NCBI RefSeq assembly: GCF_004005375.1 | Contig: NZ_RZUF01000017.1 | Location: 1 to 64,000, forward strand | Source: Rheinheimera sediminis | GTDB lineage: Bacteria > Pseudomonadota > Gammaproteobacteria > Enterobacterales > Alteromonadaceae | Direction of reading: 5' to 3' | DNA length: 64,000 bases | Made by a program: the position numbers and the translations under genes | The notes under the pieces: model-generated | Told to the model about the DNA's origin: nothing | The model's input: the letters and a program-made list of their open reading frames with translations, nothing else | The model's database searches: none | Part shown: positions 35,922 through 43,695 of the stretch, in pieces | Layout of the letters: every line of letters starts with the position of its first letter | Position numbering within the stretch: position 1 is the first letter of the stretch

Positions 35922-36092
35922 GTGAATAAAATGTATAGGTTCTTAATTCTTGCTGTACTCATTATTGCAGCTATTAGCTCATACAGTTATGGCGATTCAA
36001 CGGGTGTATTTGCATTTATAATTTTAGGTTTTGCTTTCGAAGCTTTTTTTTGGATTAGCCTTTTTCGAAAAAGAGCAAAAGTATCAACTTAA
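35922..36092 (+). CDS. Very small membrane protein
   Basis: A 56-residue protein (starting MNKMYRFLIL) with two hydrophobic segments (residues 4-20 and about 28-50) and a basic C-terminus LFRKRAKVST. GTG at 35922 is chosen because AAGGGG lies seven bases upstream. The size and composition are typical of small membrane proteins that are often overlooked; coding potential is plausible but unproven. Confidence 0.45.
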   Translation: MNKMYRFLILAVLIIAAISSYSYGDSTGVFAFIILGFAFEAFFWISLFRKRAKVST

Positions 36093-36275
36093 TTAACACC
36101 TGCAACTAACAAAGTACGACACCTGCTGCCTTTGTTCGCCTAGTCCCGCCAAAAGCGAAACTCTTTTAACAAACAAGCAGTCCTCATGAATTCGTTGCTG
36201 TACTGCCGCTTCGCGGCAAGTACAACCTACAAGCCATTCTACCTAAGCCTTGTCGCTGCGGCTGCAAGCACAAAG

Positions 36276-36737
36276 CTACCCAAACATCTGTGCAGAGCGT
36301 TTTGCCATTTCTTCTTCAGATACATCTTCTACGTGAGTAGAAATCATCCACAGATGGCCAAAAGGGTCTTGCAGACAACCACTACGATCGCCCCAGAATT
36401 GGTCCGATACCGGCATGGTCAAAGTGGCTCCAGCCGCTGCTGCGCGCTCTACAAAAGCATCCACATCAGGTACGTAGATCATCAAAGTCACAGGGCTGGC
36501 ACCCAGCATATCCGGGCTTTTTGTGCCCCACTCATCACTCTGCTCACTGAGCATAAATACTGCAGCGCCTATACGCATTTCGGCATGCATTACAGCACCG
36601 GACGGCATATTCATCCGCATTATGGTTTCGGCACCAAAAGCTTTCTGATAAAAATCCAGTGCCGCCGCCGCATTTTTGATCACCAGATAAGGCAATACTG
36701 CAGAGTAGCCTGGTGGAACCGCCTGAACGTCGGACAT
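36276..36737 (-). CDS. VOC-family (PhnB-like) protein
   Basis: A 153-residue protein: two VOC modules, the first starting LPYLVIKNAAAALDFYQKAFGA, the second ending QDPFGHLWMISTHVED with the usual FGH metal-ligand His. The C-terminus continues SEEEMAKR. This matches the PhnB/EVHBD-like subgroup of unknown substrate. ATG preceded by AAGGAGAAGGCT. Monocistronic. Confidence 0.86.
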   Translation of the reverse strand: MSDVQAVPPGYSAVLPYLVIKNAAAALDFYQKAFGAETIMRMNMPSGAVMHAEMRIGAAVFMLSEQSDEWGTKSPDMLGASPVTLMIYVPDVDAFVERAAAAGATLTMPVSDQFWGDRSGCLQDPFGHLWMISTHVEDVSEEEMAKRSAQMFG

Positions 36738-36815
36738 AGCCTTCTCCTTATAAGTCGTTTATTTGAAGTGAAAAAAACGCTATGAGTATAGTCAGAGATA
36801 CACAGGCTGCACTGT

Positions 36816-37313
36816 TCAACCTAACTGCTGTTTTAATACATCCACCACCGACTGAAACTCACTTCTGTTTTTCTCATTCAATGCGATCAGTGCTTCGTGT
36901 GCATGCAGGATCATCAGGCCTTTTTGCTGATCGCTATAAGGCTGTGCTTGAACGCTGCTCATATCGAACTCTTCATCTGTACTCTGCTGCACTATATCAA
37001 AAGCCTGATCCAGGCAAAGGCTAAACAGCAGTTCATTAACCTGGGGCTGAGTGGAAAACAAAGTAGGTTTTGGTAAATCTTGCTGCTGACAATAGCGCGC
37101 CAGACTGGCCAGCAAACCAATGTAAGTGCTGTCCATAAAACTGGCTTGGTTTAAATCCACCACCAGTTGGTTACACTGCAATTTTGCAGAAAACAGCCGT
37201 TCAACCAGATCGTCCATGCCGGTGGCATTGGTATAACGCAGCTCACCACGCAATTTGAAAAAACAGCAATGTTCAACGCAGGCGAACAGAATTTGATCTT
37301 GTGGAGTTGTCAT
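36816..37313 (-). CDS. STAS-domain anti-sigma-antagonist-type protein
   Basis: A 165-residue protein. Residues 15-110 form a STAS domain with the phosphorylatable Ser/Thr site in FMDSTYIGLLASLARYC, as in SpoIIAA/RsbV. A C-terminal extension of about 50 residues follows, which is unusual for bare STAS proteins. It starts ten bases after the stop of a REC-PP2C phosphatase gene (AAGGGCAAGCT), its likely dephosphorylating partner. No HATPase-type anti-sigma kinase is encoded nearby, so the kinase is expected elsewhere. Confidence 0.85.
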   Translation of the reverse strand: MTTPQDQILFACVEHCCFFKLRGELRYTNATGMDDLVERLFSAKLQCNQLVVDLNQASFMDSTYIGLLASLARYCQQQDLPKPTLFSTQPQVNELLFSLCLDQAFDIVQQSTDEEFDMSSVQAQPYSDQQKGLMILHAHEALIALNEKNRSEFQSVVDVLKQQLG

Positions 37314-37323
37314 AGCTTGCCCT

Positions 37324-38655
37324 TTACTTGCGTGGGTGGCGGGTTAGCTTCAGTATAGTTAAATCGTCGGGCAAAGGCTGAGTTGGATCTATGGCTAAAG
37401 CCTTCAGCAAAGCGGCGATGTCGTTTTGCTCTGCACTAGCCTGCAATAAATGCTGCAGTTTTTGCTCTGTGTTTTGTTGTGGCAATACATCTAATACACC
37501 GTCGGACCACAACACTAAGCTGCTGTTTTCCTGCATCAACAAGCGTTGATTCTTATAGCTGGCAAAGTCAAACATACCCACAGGGGTACTTTTTAACTCC
37601 AGATAGCTACCATGCTGTTGCTGCACCAGCAGAGGCCAGGGAAAAGCTCCGGCATTGGCATAGGTTATTTCTGCAGTCCGGGTGTCCAGCACCGCATAAA
37701 ACAGCGCTATGTATTTGCCAATGTTTTCTTTCAGTAACTCTTTGTTTAACTCAGCCAAAATAGCAGCGGGATCAATGAGACGGCTACAGCCCCCCCGCTG
37801 ATAAGACTCGAGTTTAGCGCCGATAAAACGTTTCAGATACACTGTGACAAAAGCGGATGCCACACCGTGGCCTGACACATCGGCGATATAAAACGCCACC
37901 TTGTGCTCATCGACCGCAAAGTAGTCAACAAAATCGCCACTCATATATTCAGATGGATACAAGGCATGGCAAAACTGATATTCAGCACAATGTAAACTTG
38001 GTGCTGGTAACAATTTAAATTGCACCGTCTTACCCGCTCTGACTCCCGCTTCCAGTTCGGCGAGAGACTGCTGTAATTGCTGATTAGTCGACTCTAATTG
38101 TTGTGTTCTGGCTTGTACTTGCTGTTCGAGATTTTCATTCAGCTGTGCCAATTGCTCTATAGCAATATAGGCTCTTAATGCAGACACCAGGCTGGTGGTC
38201 AGACGCTGTACTGTCAGTTCAGTTTTAGAGCGGTAATCATTGATATCATAATCCAGTATTATCCGATGCTCGGGCGCCTGACCTGGTTGGCCTGTACGCA
38301 AAATAATACGCACCAATTGGTTATGTAACTGCTCACGAATATAACGCACCAGCATCAGCCCTGCGTCATCAGTTTCCATCACTACGTCCAGTAAGATCAG
38401 GGCTATATTATTGTTTTGACGTAAAATATCCTGAGCCTCAGCAGCACTGAAAGCACTAATAAACTGCAGTTTGTGCTGTAAAAAACTAAAATCGCTCAGC
38501 GCCATTAAGGTGATTTGATGGATTTCCGGCTCGTCATCAACTATCAGTACTGTCCAGCAGGCTTGCTCTTGCTCTGCAACTTCAACATCAGCAGCGAATA
38601 GCAAGATTTCGTTGCCTGAACTACTTTCTTGTAGGGCATTAAAGTGTTGTTCCAT
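37324..38655 (-). CDS. Response regulator with PP2C/SpoIIE phosphatase output
   Basis: A 443-residue protein: an N-terminal lead, then a CheY-like receiver at about 35-155 (VDDEPE acidic pair, phospho-Asp in LLDVVMETDD), a coiled-coil linker at about 180-210 (long Gln/Leu heptads) and a SpoIIE-type PP2M phosphatase at about 215-438 with the metal-binding motifs SGDFVDYF, ADVSGHGVAS and WSDGV. Layout matches RsbU/HsbR/CrsR-type activators minus the HATPase module seen in HsbR. The start at 38655 (MEQHFNALQ) follows TGAGGAAATGC. Dephosphorylates the STAS protein encoded next. Confidence 0.9.
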   Translation of the reverse strand: MEQHFNALQESSSGNEILLFAADVEVAEQEQACWTVLIVDDEPEIHQITLMALSDFSFLQHKLQFISAFSAAEAQDILRQNNNIALILLDVVMETDDAGLMLVRYIREQLHNQLVRIILRTGQPGQAPEHRIILDYDINDYRSKTELTVQRLTTSLVSALRAYIAIEQLAQLNENLEQQVQARTQQLESTNQQLQQSLAELEAGVRAGKTVQFKLLPAPSLHCAEYQFCHALYPSEYMSGDFVDYFAVDEHKVAFYIADVSGHGVASAFVTVYLKRFIGAKLESYQRGGCSRLIDPAAILAELNKELLKENIGKYIALFYAVLDTRTAEITYANAGAFPWPLLVQQQHGSYLELKSTPVGMFDFASYKNQRLLMQENSSLVLWSDGVLDVLPQQNTEQKLQHLLQASAEQNDIAALLKALAIDPTQPLPDDLTILKLTRHPRK

Positions 38656-38858
38656 CCAGCATTTCCTCAGATTCATGTCTGATAGCACAAGTCAAAGCTG
38701 TGCTGAGCTATCCTTTAACTATAGACTCCTGAGTTCAAATTGCGGCTGACACCTCGCATTTGCTGTAAAAACAGTTGCTGTTTCAGTACCGGATCCGGCC
38801 AGCTTTTTTATCGCTATCAAGGTACACTCAGTTTAGTTTTTACTGATGAGCCTCCGTG

Positions 38859-40262
38859 ATGCTGGATCCTTTGGTTTGCCAACAAGCTCGTTTATCGCGC
38901 GACAGTCGTTTTGATGGTCTGTTTTTTATTGCGGTGAAAAGCACTGGTATTTATTGCCGTACTATTTGCCCGGCAAAGTCTCCGGCTGAACATCAGGTGA
39001 GTTATTTTTCCTGCGCAGCAGCGGCCGCGGCGGCTGGTTATCGGCCTTGTTTACGTTGCAGACCCGACAGTGCGCCACAGTCTCCGGCCTGGTTGGGGGT
39101 GGAAACCAGTGTCAGGCGAGCCTTAAAGCTGATAGCTGAAGGAGCTTTGGTGCATGGCGATCAGGCCGCTTTAGCCTCGCGCCTTGGTATGAGTGAACGT
39201 TATTTACGTAAGCTGTTTCAGCAGCATTTAGGGGTTGCTCCCAAACAATATGCGCTATATCAACAAGTACTGTTAGCCAAACAGCTGTTGCATCAAAGCC
39301 AATTGCCGGTGCATCAGATCGCCGCGTTATCCGGGTTTCACAGCATCAGGCGTTTTAACGATGCCTTTAAGCAGCAGTTGCTGTTAAACCCCAGCCAAAT
39401 CCGCCGTAAAAAAATGACAGGACACTCTTCAGTGATTGAATTACAACTTAGTTATAGGCCACCTTTAAACTGGCAAGCTCAGCTGGATTTTTGGCGTCAG
39501 CGTACTCTGGATGGCATGGAATGGGTGAAAGGTGATGCTTATGGCAGAACTTTTAGCTGGCCCACACCTCAAGGCATAGTGCATGGCTGGTTTGAATTAA
39601 GTCCCATAAAAGAAGGAGTTATGTTGTTAAAACTGCATTGGCCGAGCCAGCAGGAACTGGCCTCTGTGCTGCAACGTATTCGCCAACTGGCCGATTTAGA
39701 TGCCAATATGTCACAAATAGAACAGCAGCTTGCACCTGTATTTGGCGACTTTCTGGAACCAGGTTTACGGCTGCCAGGTTTATGGAGTCCTTTTGAAGCG
39801 GCTATACGAGCTATTTTAGGTCAGCAAGTCAGTGTGCAAGGCGCTCGTACTCAGCTCAATAGGTTACTGACAGCATTAGCGGAACCATTAGCTGAAGATC
39901 CGGAGAAAAAGCTGTTTCCGACTCCTGAAGCCATCACTCAAAACGAATTGCTGATGCTTAAAGTGCCACAAGCACGGCGTGATACCTTAAAACAACTGGC
40001 CGCGACAGTGATAGCTGAACCTCAAAGTACGCCGGATGACTGGTTAAAACTCAAAGGCATAGGGCCATGGACTGTGGCATACAGCAAAATGCGTGGCCTT
40101 GCCGATCCGGATATCTGGTTAGGTGGTGATTTAGGTGTGCAAAAAGCCTTAAAACGCCATGGTGAACTCACACCAGAGCAACTGGCGCCCTGGCGCAGTT
40201 ACGCCACCTTTCAACTGTGGTTTAGCTTATCCCGCCCTGCCGTAACTGAGGTGATCAAATGA
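38859..40262 (+). CDS. alkA: Ada-type zinc domain/AraC HTH/AlkA glycosylase fusion (DNA alkylation repair and control)
   Basis: A 467-residue fusion. Residues 1-75 hold the Ada N-terminal zinc site: cysteines at 34, 38, 65 and 68 (numbered with the upstream GTG) keep the same 4-27-3 spacing as Ada C38, C42, C69 and C72. An AraC-type HTH follows (about 80-185). The rest is an AlkA-like HhH-GPD glycosylase (AILGQQVSVQGA, GIGPWTVAYSKMRGLADPD, catalytic Asp in GGDLGVQKAL). The methyl-accepting Ada cysteine could act as the switch. The start may be GTG 38856 or ATG 38859. Its last four bases overlap ogt. Confidence 0.93.
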   Translation: MLDPLVCQQARLSRDSRFDGLFFIAVKSTGIYCRTICPAKSPAEHQVSYFSCAAAAAAAGYRPCLRCRPDSAPQSPAWLGVETSVRRALKLIAEGALVHGDQAALASRLGMSERYLRKLFQQHLGVAPKQYALYQQVLLAKQLLHQSQLPVHQIAALSGFHSIRRFNDAFKQQLLLNPSQIRRKKMTGHSSVIELQLSYRPPLNWQAQLDFWRQRTLDGMEWVKGDAYGRTFSWPTPQGIVHGWFELSPIKEGVMLLKLHWPSQQELASVLQRIRQLADLDANMSQIEQQLAPVFGDFLEPGLRLPGLWSPFEAAIRAILGQQVSVQGARTQLNRLLTALAEPLAEDPEKKLFPTPEAITQNELLMLKVPQARRDTLKQLAATVIAEPQSTPDDWLKLKGIGPWTVAYSKMRGLADPDIWLGGDLGVQKALKRHGELTPEQLAPWRSYATFQLWFSLSRPAVTEVIK

Positions 40263-40738
40263 AACAACTGCAATTTTCTACTCCTTTGGGAGCCTTGGTT
40301 GTTACTGCCAATGCCAAGGGCATTGAGTCTGTTTTATTTCGCGATGCGACAGAAATACCGGATCACAGCAATGATATGTTGTTACTGGACTGCAAAGCTC
40401 AGTTTGATGCCTATTTTAACGGCACCTTGCAGCAATTTGATTTGCCCTTAGCCGCCATTGGCACTGAATTTCAACAAGCAGTATGGCGACAACTGAGCAA
40501 AATCCCTTTTGCACAGCTGCGTAGCTACAGTGATATTGCCCATGCACTGAATAACCCAAAAGCAGTAAGGGCCGTAGGTGCAGCCAATGGCCGTAACCCT
40601 CTGACCATTATTGTGCCCTGCCACAGAGTAATAGGAGCCAACGGCACCTTAACTGGCTACGCAGGTGGCTTAGAGCGCAAAGACTGGCTGCTAAAACATG
40701 AACAAAACACAGCGCAGACCCTGGCCTTATTTCCATGA
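40259..40738 (+). CDS. ogt: Methylated-DNA-[protein]-cysteine S-methyltransferase
   Basis: A 159-residue O6-alkylguanine methyltransferase. The catalytic motif IVPCHRVI and the helix YAGGLERKDWLL are characteristic of Ogt/Ada C-terminal domains; residues EFQQAVWRQL form the DNA-binding arginine region. Its ATG is inside the ATGA overlap with the alkA-like gene, so both proteins are made together. Ogt repairs O6-methylguanine and related adducts by suicide transfer. Confidence 0.95.
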   Translation: MKQLQFSTPLGALVVTANAKGIESVLFRDATEIPDHSNDMLLLDCKAQFDAYFNGTLQQFDLPLAAIGTEFQQAVWRQLSKIPFAQLRSYSDIAHALNNPKAVRAVGAANGRNPLTIIVPCHRVIGANGTLTGYAGGLERKDWLLKHEQNTAQTLALFP

Positions 40739-40740
40739 CC

Positions 40741-40768
40741 CGTAGGGGCGACCTTTAGGGTCGCCCGC
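40741..40768 (+). repeat. REP-like palindrome, copy 1
   Basis: CGTAGGGGCGACCTTTAGGG followed by TCGCCCGC. It is a 12-bp-stem palindrome found twice more (51408, 52411). Directly after the ogt stop. Confidence 0.85.
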
Positions 40769-40902
40769 ATCAATAAATCCCACCTAGCGACTGAGGAATA
40801 TTCAATTTTTTCGAACAGTGATAACAAAACTATCCGCTATTGCTTCGATTAAAGAGCTGTTTTAATAGACCTATCAACAACCACTGAATAGGTGAAGCGA
40901 AC

Positions 40903-41787
40903 ATGACAGCCCGTACTTTAAAACAACTGATCCCAGCCATGCAGGCCTCTGATGGCGCTGGCGTAAAAATTAAACGTAGTCTGGGCCAAAGTCAGGCTGT
41001 GCGATTGGACCCGTTTTTAATGCTGGACGCTTTTGGCTCAGACAAAGCCGATGACTATATTGCTGGTTTTCCCGCCCATCCACACCGTGGTTTTGAAACC
41101 GTCACATATATGCTTGATGGTCATATGTTGCACGAAGATCATCTTGGCAATCAAGGCCATTTAACCAGTGGTGGTTTGCAATGGATGACTGCAGGCCGCG
41201 GTATTATTCACTCTGAAATGCCACAGCAGGAATCTGGCCTGATGCGAGGTTTCCAGCTATGGATTAATCTGCCTGCAGCCGAAAAAATGAAAGAAGCCGC
41301 TTACGTGGATATTCCGGCGGCGGATATCCCACTGGAACAATTAACAGCTGATAGTTTTGTCAAAGTGCTGGCCGGTGAGACAGTGCTGAATGGCAAAATG
41401 ATTCGTGGCCCTATTTTTGGCTTATCGACCGAACCTTTGTATCTGGACGTGCAATTAGATGCAGGACAAAGCCTGACCTTTCCGGTCACAGCTGGTCATA
41501 ACGCTTATGTTTATCCTTTTGAAGGCGAGGTGTTTGTTGAAGGTTTAAAAGTGGCCAATCATCACGGTGCTGTTCTGACAGATGGCGACAAGGTTAAGGT
41601 ATCTGCAAAAGATAAAGCGCGTTTTATCCTGTTAGCAGCCAAGCCGATAAAAGAGCCGGTAGTGCAATACGGTCCCTTTGTGATGAACAAGCCAGAGGAA
41701 ATAGAGCAAGCCATTCGTGATTACCAGGCCGGAACCCTGACCAATAATCAGCAAGCCAAAACCCTAGCTATTCATAAATCAATCTAA
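40903..41787 (+). CDS. Pirin-family protein
   Basis: A 294-residue bicupin. Metal ligands are HPHRG (two His) near residue 62 and the IIHSEMP block (His, Glu) near residue 105. Pirins include quercetin 2,3-dioxygenase (YhhW) and transcriptional cofactors; which applies here is unknown. A 115-bp leader separates it from the REP palindrome. Confidence 0.9.
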   Translation: MTARTLKQLIPAMQASDGAGVKIKRSLGQSQAVRLDPFLMLDAFGSDKADDYIAGFPAHPHRGFETVTYMLDGHMLHEDHLGNQGHLTSGGLQWMTAGRGIIHSEMPQQESGLMRGFQLWINLPAAEKMKEAAYVDIPAADIPLEQLTADSFVKVLAGETVLNGKMIRGPIFGLSTEPLYLDVQLDAGQSLTFPVTAGHNAYVYPFEGEVFVEGLKVANHHGAVLTDGDKVKVSAKDKARFILLAAKPIKEPVVQYGPFVMNKPEEIEQAIRDYQAGTLTNNQQAKTLAIHKSI

Positions 41788-41837
41788 TGATGTGGGGGCG
41801 GTGGTTTATCTCCGCGCGCCTATTGTTCGGGTGTAAT

Positions 41838-41877
41838 TAATAAAGGGCGGATGGTATCATCTACCCTTTATTATTTT
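41838..41877 (+). terminator. Hairpin with T tract, pirin terminator / mtnN leader
   Basis: TAATAAAGGG (41838-41847) pairs perfectly with CCCTTTATTA (41864-41873); an inner GATG/CATC stem closes on GTAT. TTTTG follows. The ribosome site of mtnN (GAGGATCGGCAG) begins just after, so the stem lies 17 bases before the start codon. Confidence 0.75.
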
Positions 41878-41889
41878 GAGGATCGGCAG

Positions 41890-42603
41890 ATGCAACTTGT
41901 GGGTATTATCGGCGCTATGGAGCCGGAGATTGCAATTTTAAAAGCTCAGTTAAGCGATATGACCAGTGTCAAACTGGCCGACTATGAATTTTATCGGGGT
42001 CGTCTGGCCGACACTGAAGTCGTGTTAGTGCAATCAGGCATAGGTAAAGTAGCTTCTGCAGTTGCCACCACATTAATGATTAGCCAGTTCAAACCAGACT
42101 GCGTGATCAATACAGGTTCAGCCGGTGGTTTTGACCCGGAATTAAATGTAGGCGATGTGGTAATTTCATCTGAAGTACGACATCACGATGTAGATGTGAC
42201 AGCTTTTGGTTATGAAATGGGTCAGGTGCCCCGCATGCCAGCAGCTTTTACCGCCCATCCGGCGCTTATTAGCGCAGCTGAGCAAAGCATCACTACCTTA
42301 GGTTTTTGCAAAACGAAAAAAGGCTTAATCACCACTGGTGATGTGTTTATGTGCCAGCCTGAGCGTATTGCTCAAACCCGTGCACAATTCCCAACCATGC
42401 TGGCTGTAGAAATGGAAGGCGCAGCCATAGCTCAGGCTTGTTATCAGCTTAATACTCCATTTGTGGTGATCCGCAGCTTAAGTGATATCGCAGGCAAAGA
42501 GTCGCCAACCTCTTTTGAAGCTTATTTAGAAATCGCCTCGAAAAACAGTTCTGCCATGGTGCTGGAACTGCTGAAAAATCTGAAAACGGTTCAGTTAAGC
42601 TAA
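41890..42603 (+). CDS. mtnN: 5'-Methylthioadenosine/S-adenosylhomocysteine nucleosidase
   Basis: A 237-residue nucleoside hydrolase. Catalytic residues appear in GAMEPE (Glu near 12), VEMEGAAIAQ (Glu near 174) and SLSDIAGK (Asp near 197), the MTAN set. It hydrolyses MTA, SAH and 5'-deoxyadenosine and feeds the methionine and AI-2 pathways. The start at 41890 has GAGG upstream; an in-frame upstream extension runs back through the preceding hairpin and is not supported. The next gene starts immediately after its stop. Confidence 0.96.
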   Translation: MQLVGIIGAMEPEIAILKAQLSDMTSVKLADYEFYRGRLADTEVVLVQSGIGKVASAVATTLMISQFKPDCVINTGSAGGFDPELNVGDVVISSEVRHHDVDVTAFGYEMGQVPRMPAAFTAHPALISAAEQSITTLGFCKTKKGLITTGDVFMCQPERIAQTRAQFPTMLAVEMEGAAIAQACYQLNTPFVVIRSLSDIAGKESPTSFEAYLEIASKNSSAMVLELLKNLKTVQLS

Positions 42604-43563
42604 ATGCTGTATTGGCTGGACGATCTTTCGGCTTATCCACTGGTAATGCTAAGCATTTGGTTGCTTGGCAGCCAGTTGTTATTGCCGCAGGATTATCAAC
42701 CTTTAACCTTTTTCCGCATTTTTGCCAAACAACTGGCCGCAAAAGTTCATCCTGATCCAAACAGAGCCAGCAGTCAGCAGCTAATTTCTGGCAGTTTAGC
42801 TTTAGCCTTAGTCATGTTGCCTACGCTCGGCTTGCTTGCCCCTTTGTACTGGTTATCCGATTGGCCTTTGGTGCTGGATGGGCTGTTACTGTATTTTTGT
42901 CTGGATTTTGTGTATTACCGCAAACAAAGTCACAAAATAACCCTGGCAGTCAGTCAACAACAAAACAGCAGAGCCAAAGATCTGTTACAACCTCTGGTGT
43001 TACGCCAAACCCAAGGTTTAAGCAGTACAGGCTTATGTAAAGCCACCATCGAAATGCTATGGCTTCGTACTGCTAAACAATGGATAGGCGTCAGTTTCTG
43101 GTTTCTGATAGGAGGAGGACTGGCTGCTGTGGCTTATCGTTTACTGCTGTTATGTAACCAACAGTGGAATGACAAACAAGACAACTTCCGCTATTTTGGC
43201 CGCCCCGCAGCTTTGCTGACCCAGTGGGCCAGTTTTCCTGCCTGCTTGCTCACTGCACTTTTACTGGCCTTATTGACCAATCTAACAGGTGCATTCAGGC
43301 AATGGCAGCAGGCGACCCAGTTAAAACTTTGTCTGCCCCAATGGCTTATTTTGGGCGTCCTGGCTTCGGCTTTAGAGGTGAATCTGGCAGGTCCCGTTAT
43401 TTATCAACAACAAAAATATCAGCGCCAACGGCTTGGCCCCACTCGTTTACCTGAGGTAAGTGACCTACTTAAGTCACTGAAACTAAACCGACAATTCCAG
43501 CTTTATTGCGCTTTTCTGGTGTTTATTTTCATCTTGTTACAAAGCCTGTTGCTGATCTATTAA
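42604..43563 (+). CDS. CbiB/CobD-like membrane protein with altered active-site motif
   Basis: A 319-residue membrane protein of about five to seven helices. Middle and later parts align with CbiB, adenosylcobinamide-phosphate synthase: SSTGLCKATIEM, FWFLIGGGLAAVAYRLL, FRYFGRPAALLTQWASFPACLLTALL. The usual acidic catalytic block of CbiB (a conserved Glu-Asn-x-x-Asp-Gly run) is replaced by WLRTAKQWIGV. It starts directly after mtnN (TAAATG), a pairing seen in Vibrio and Shewanella. Likely a paralogue with a different function rather than a cobalamin enzyme. Confidence 0.75.
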   Translation: MLYWLDDLSAYPLVMLSIWLLGSQLLLPQDYQPLTFFRIFAKQLAAKVHPDPNRASSQQLISGSLALALVMLPTLGLLAPLYWLSDWPLVLDGLLLYFCLDFVYYRKQSHKITLAVSQQQNSRAKDLLQPLVLRQTQGLSSTGLCKATIEMLWLRTAKQWIGVSFWFLIGGGLAAVAYRLLLLCNQQWNDKQDNFRYFGRPAALLTQWASFPACLLTALLLALLTNLTGAFRQWQQATQLKLCLPQWLILGVLASALEVNLAGPVIYQQQKYQRQRLGPTRLPEVSDLLKSLKLNRQFQLYCAFLVFIFILLQSLLLIY

Positions 43564-43695
43564 CTTGCTCTGTGTTTTTGTAAATTTCTTTGGGACTATG
43601 CTGGACTTTGTAAGGCCATTCACTGTATTTTCTTAAACTTATGCCACCAGCACTGCATTAATAACAATAATAATCATATCTTCAGAGGAATAGTT

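Noticed and set aside
36186..36785. A 199-codon plus-strand frame
   Set aside because: It is the antisense shadow of the VOC gene at 36276, with no family match and improper composition.
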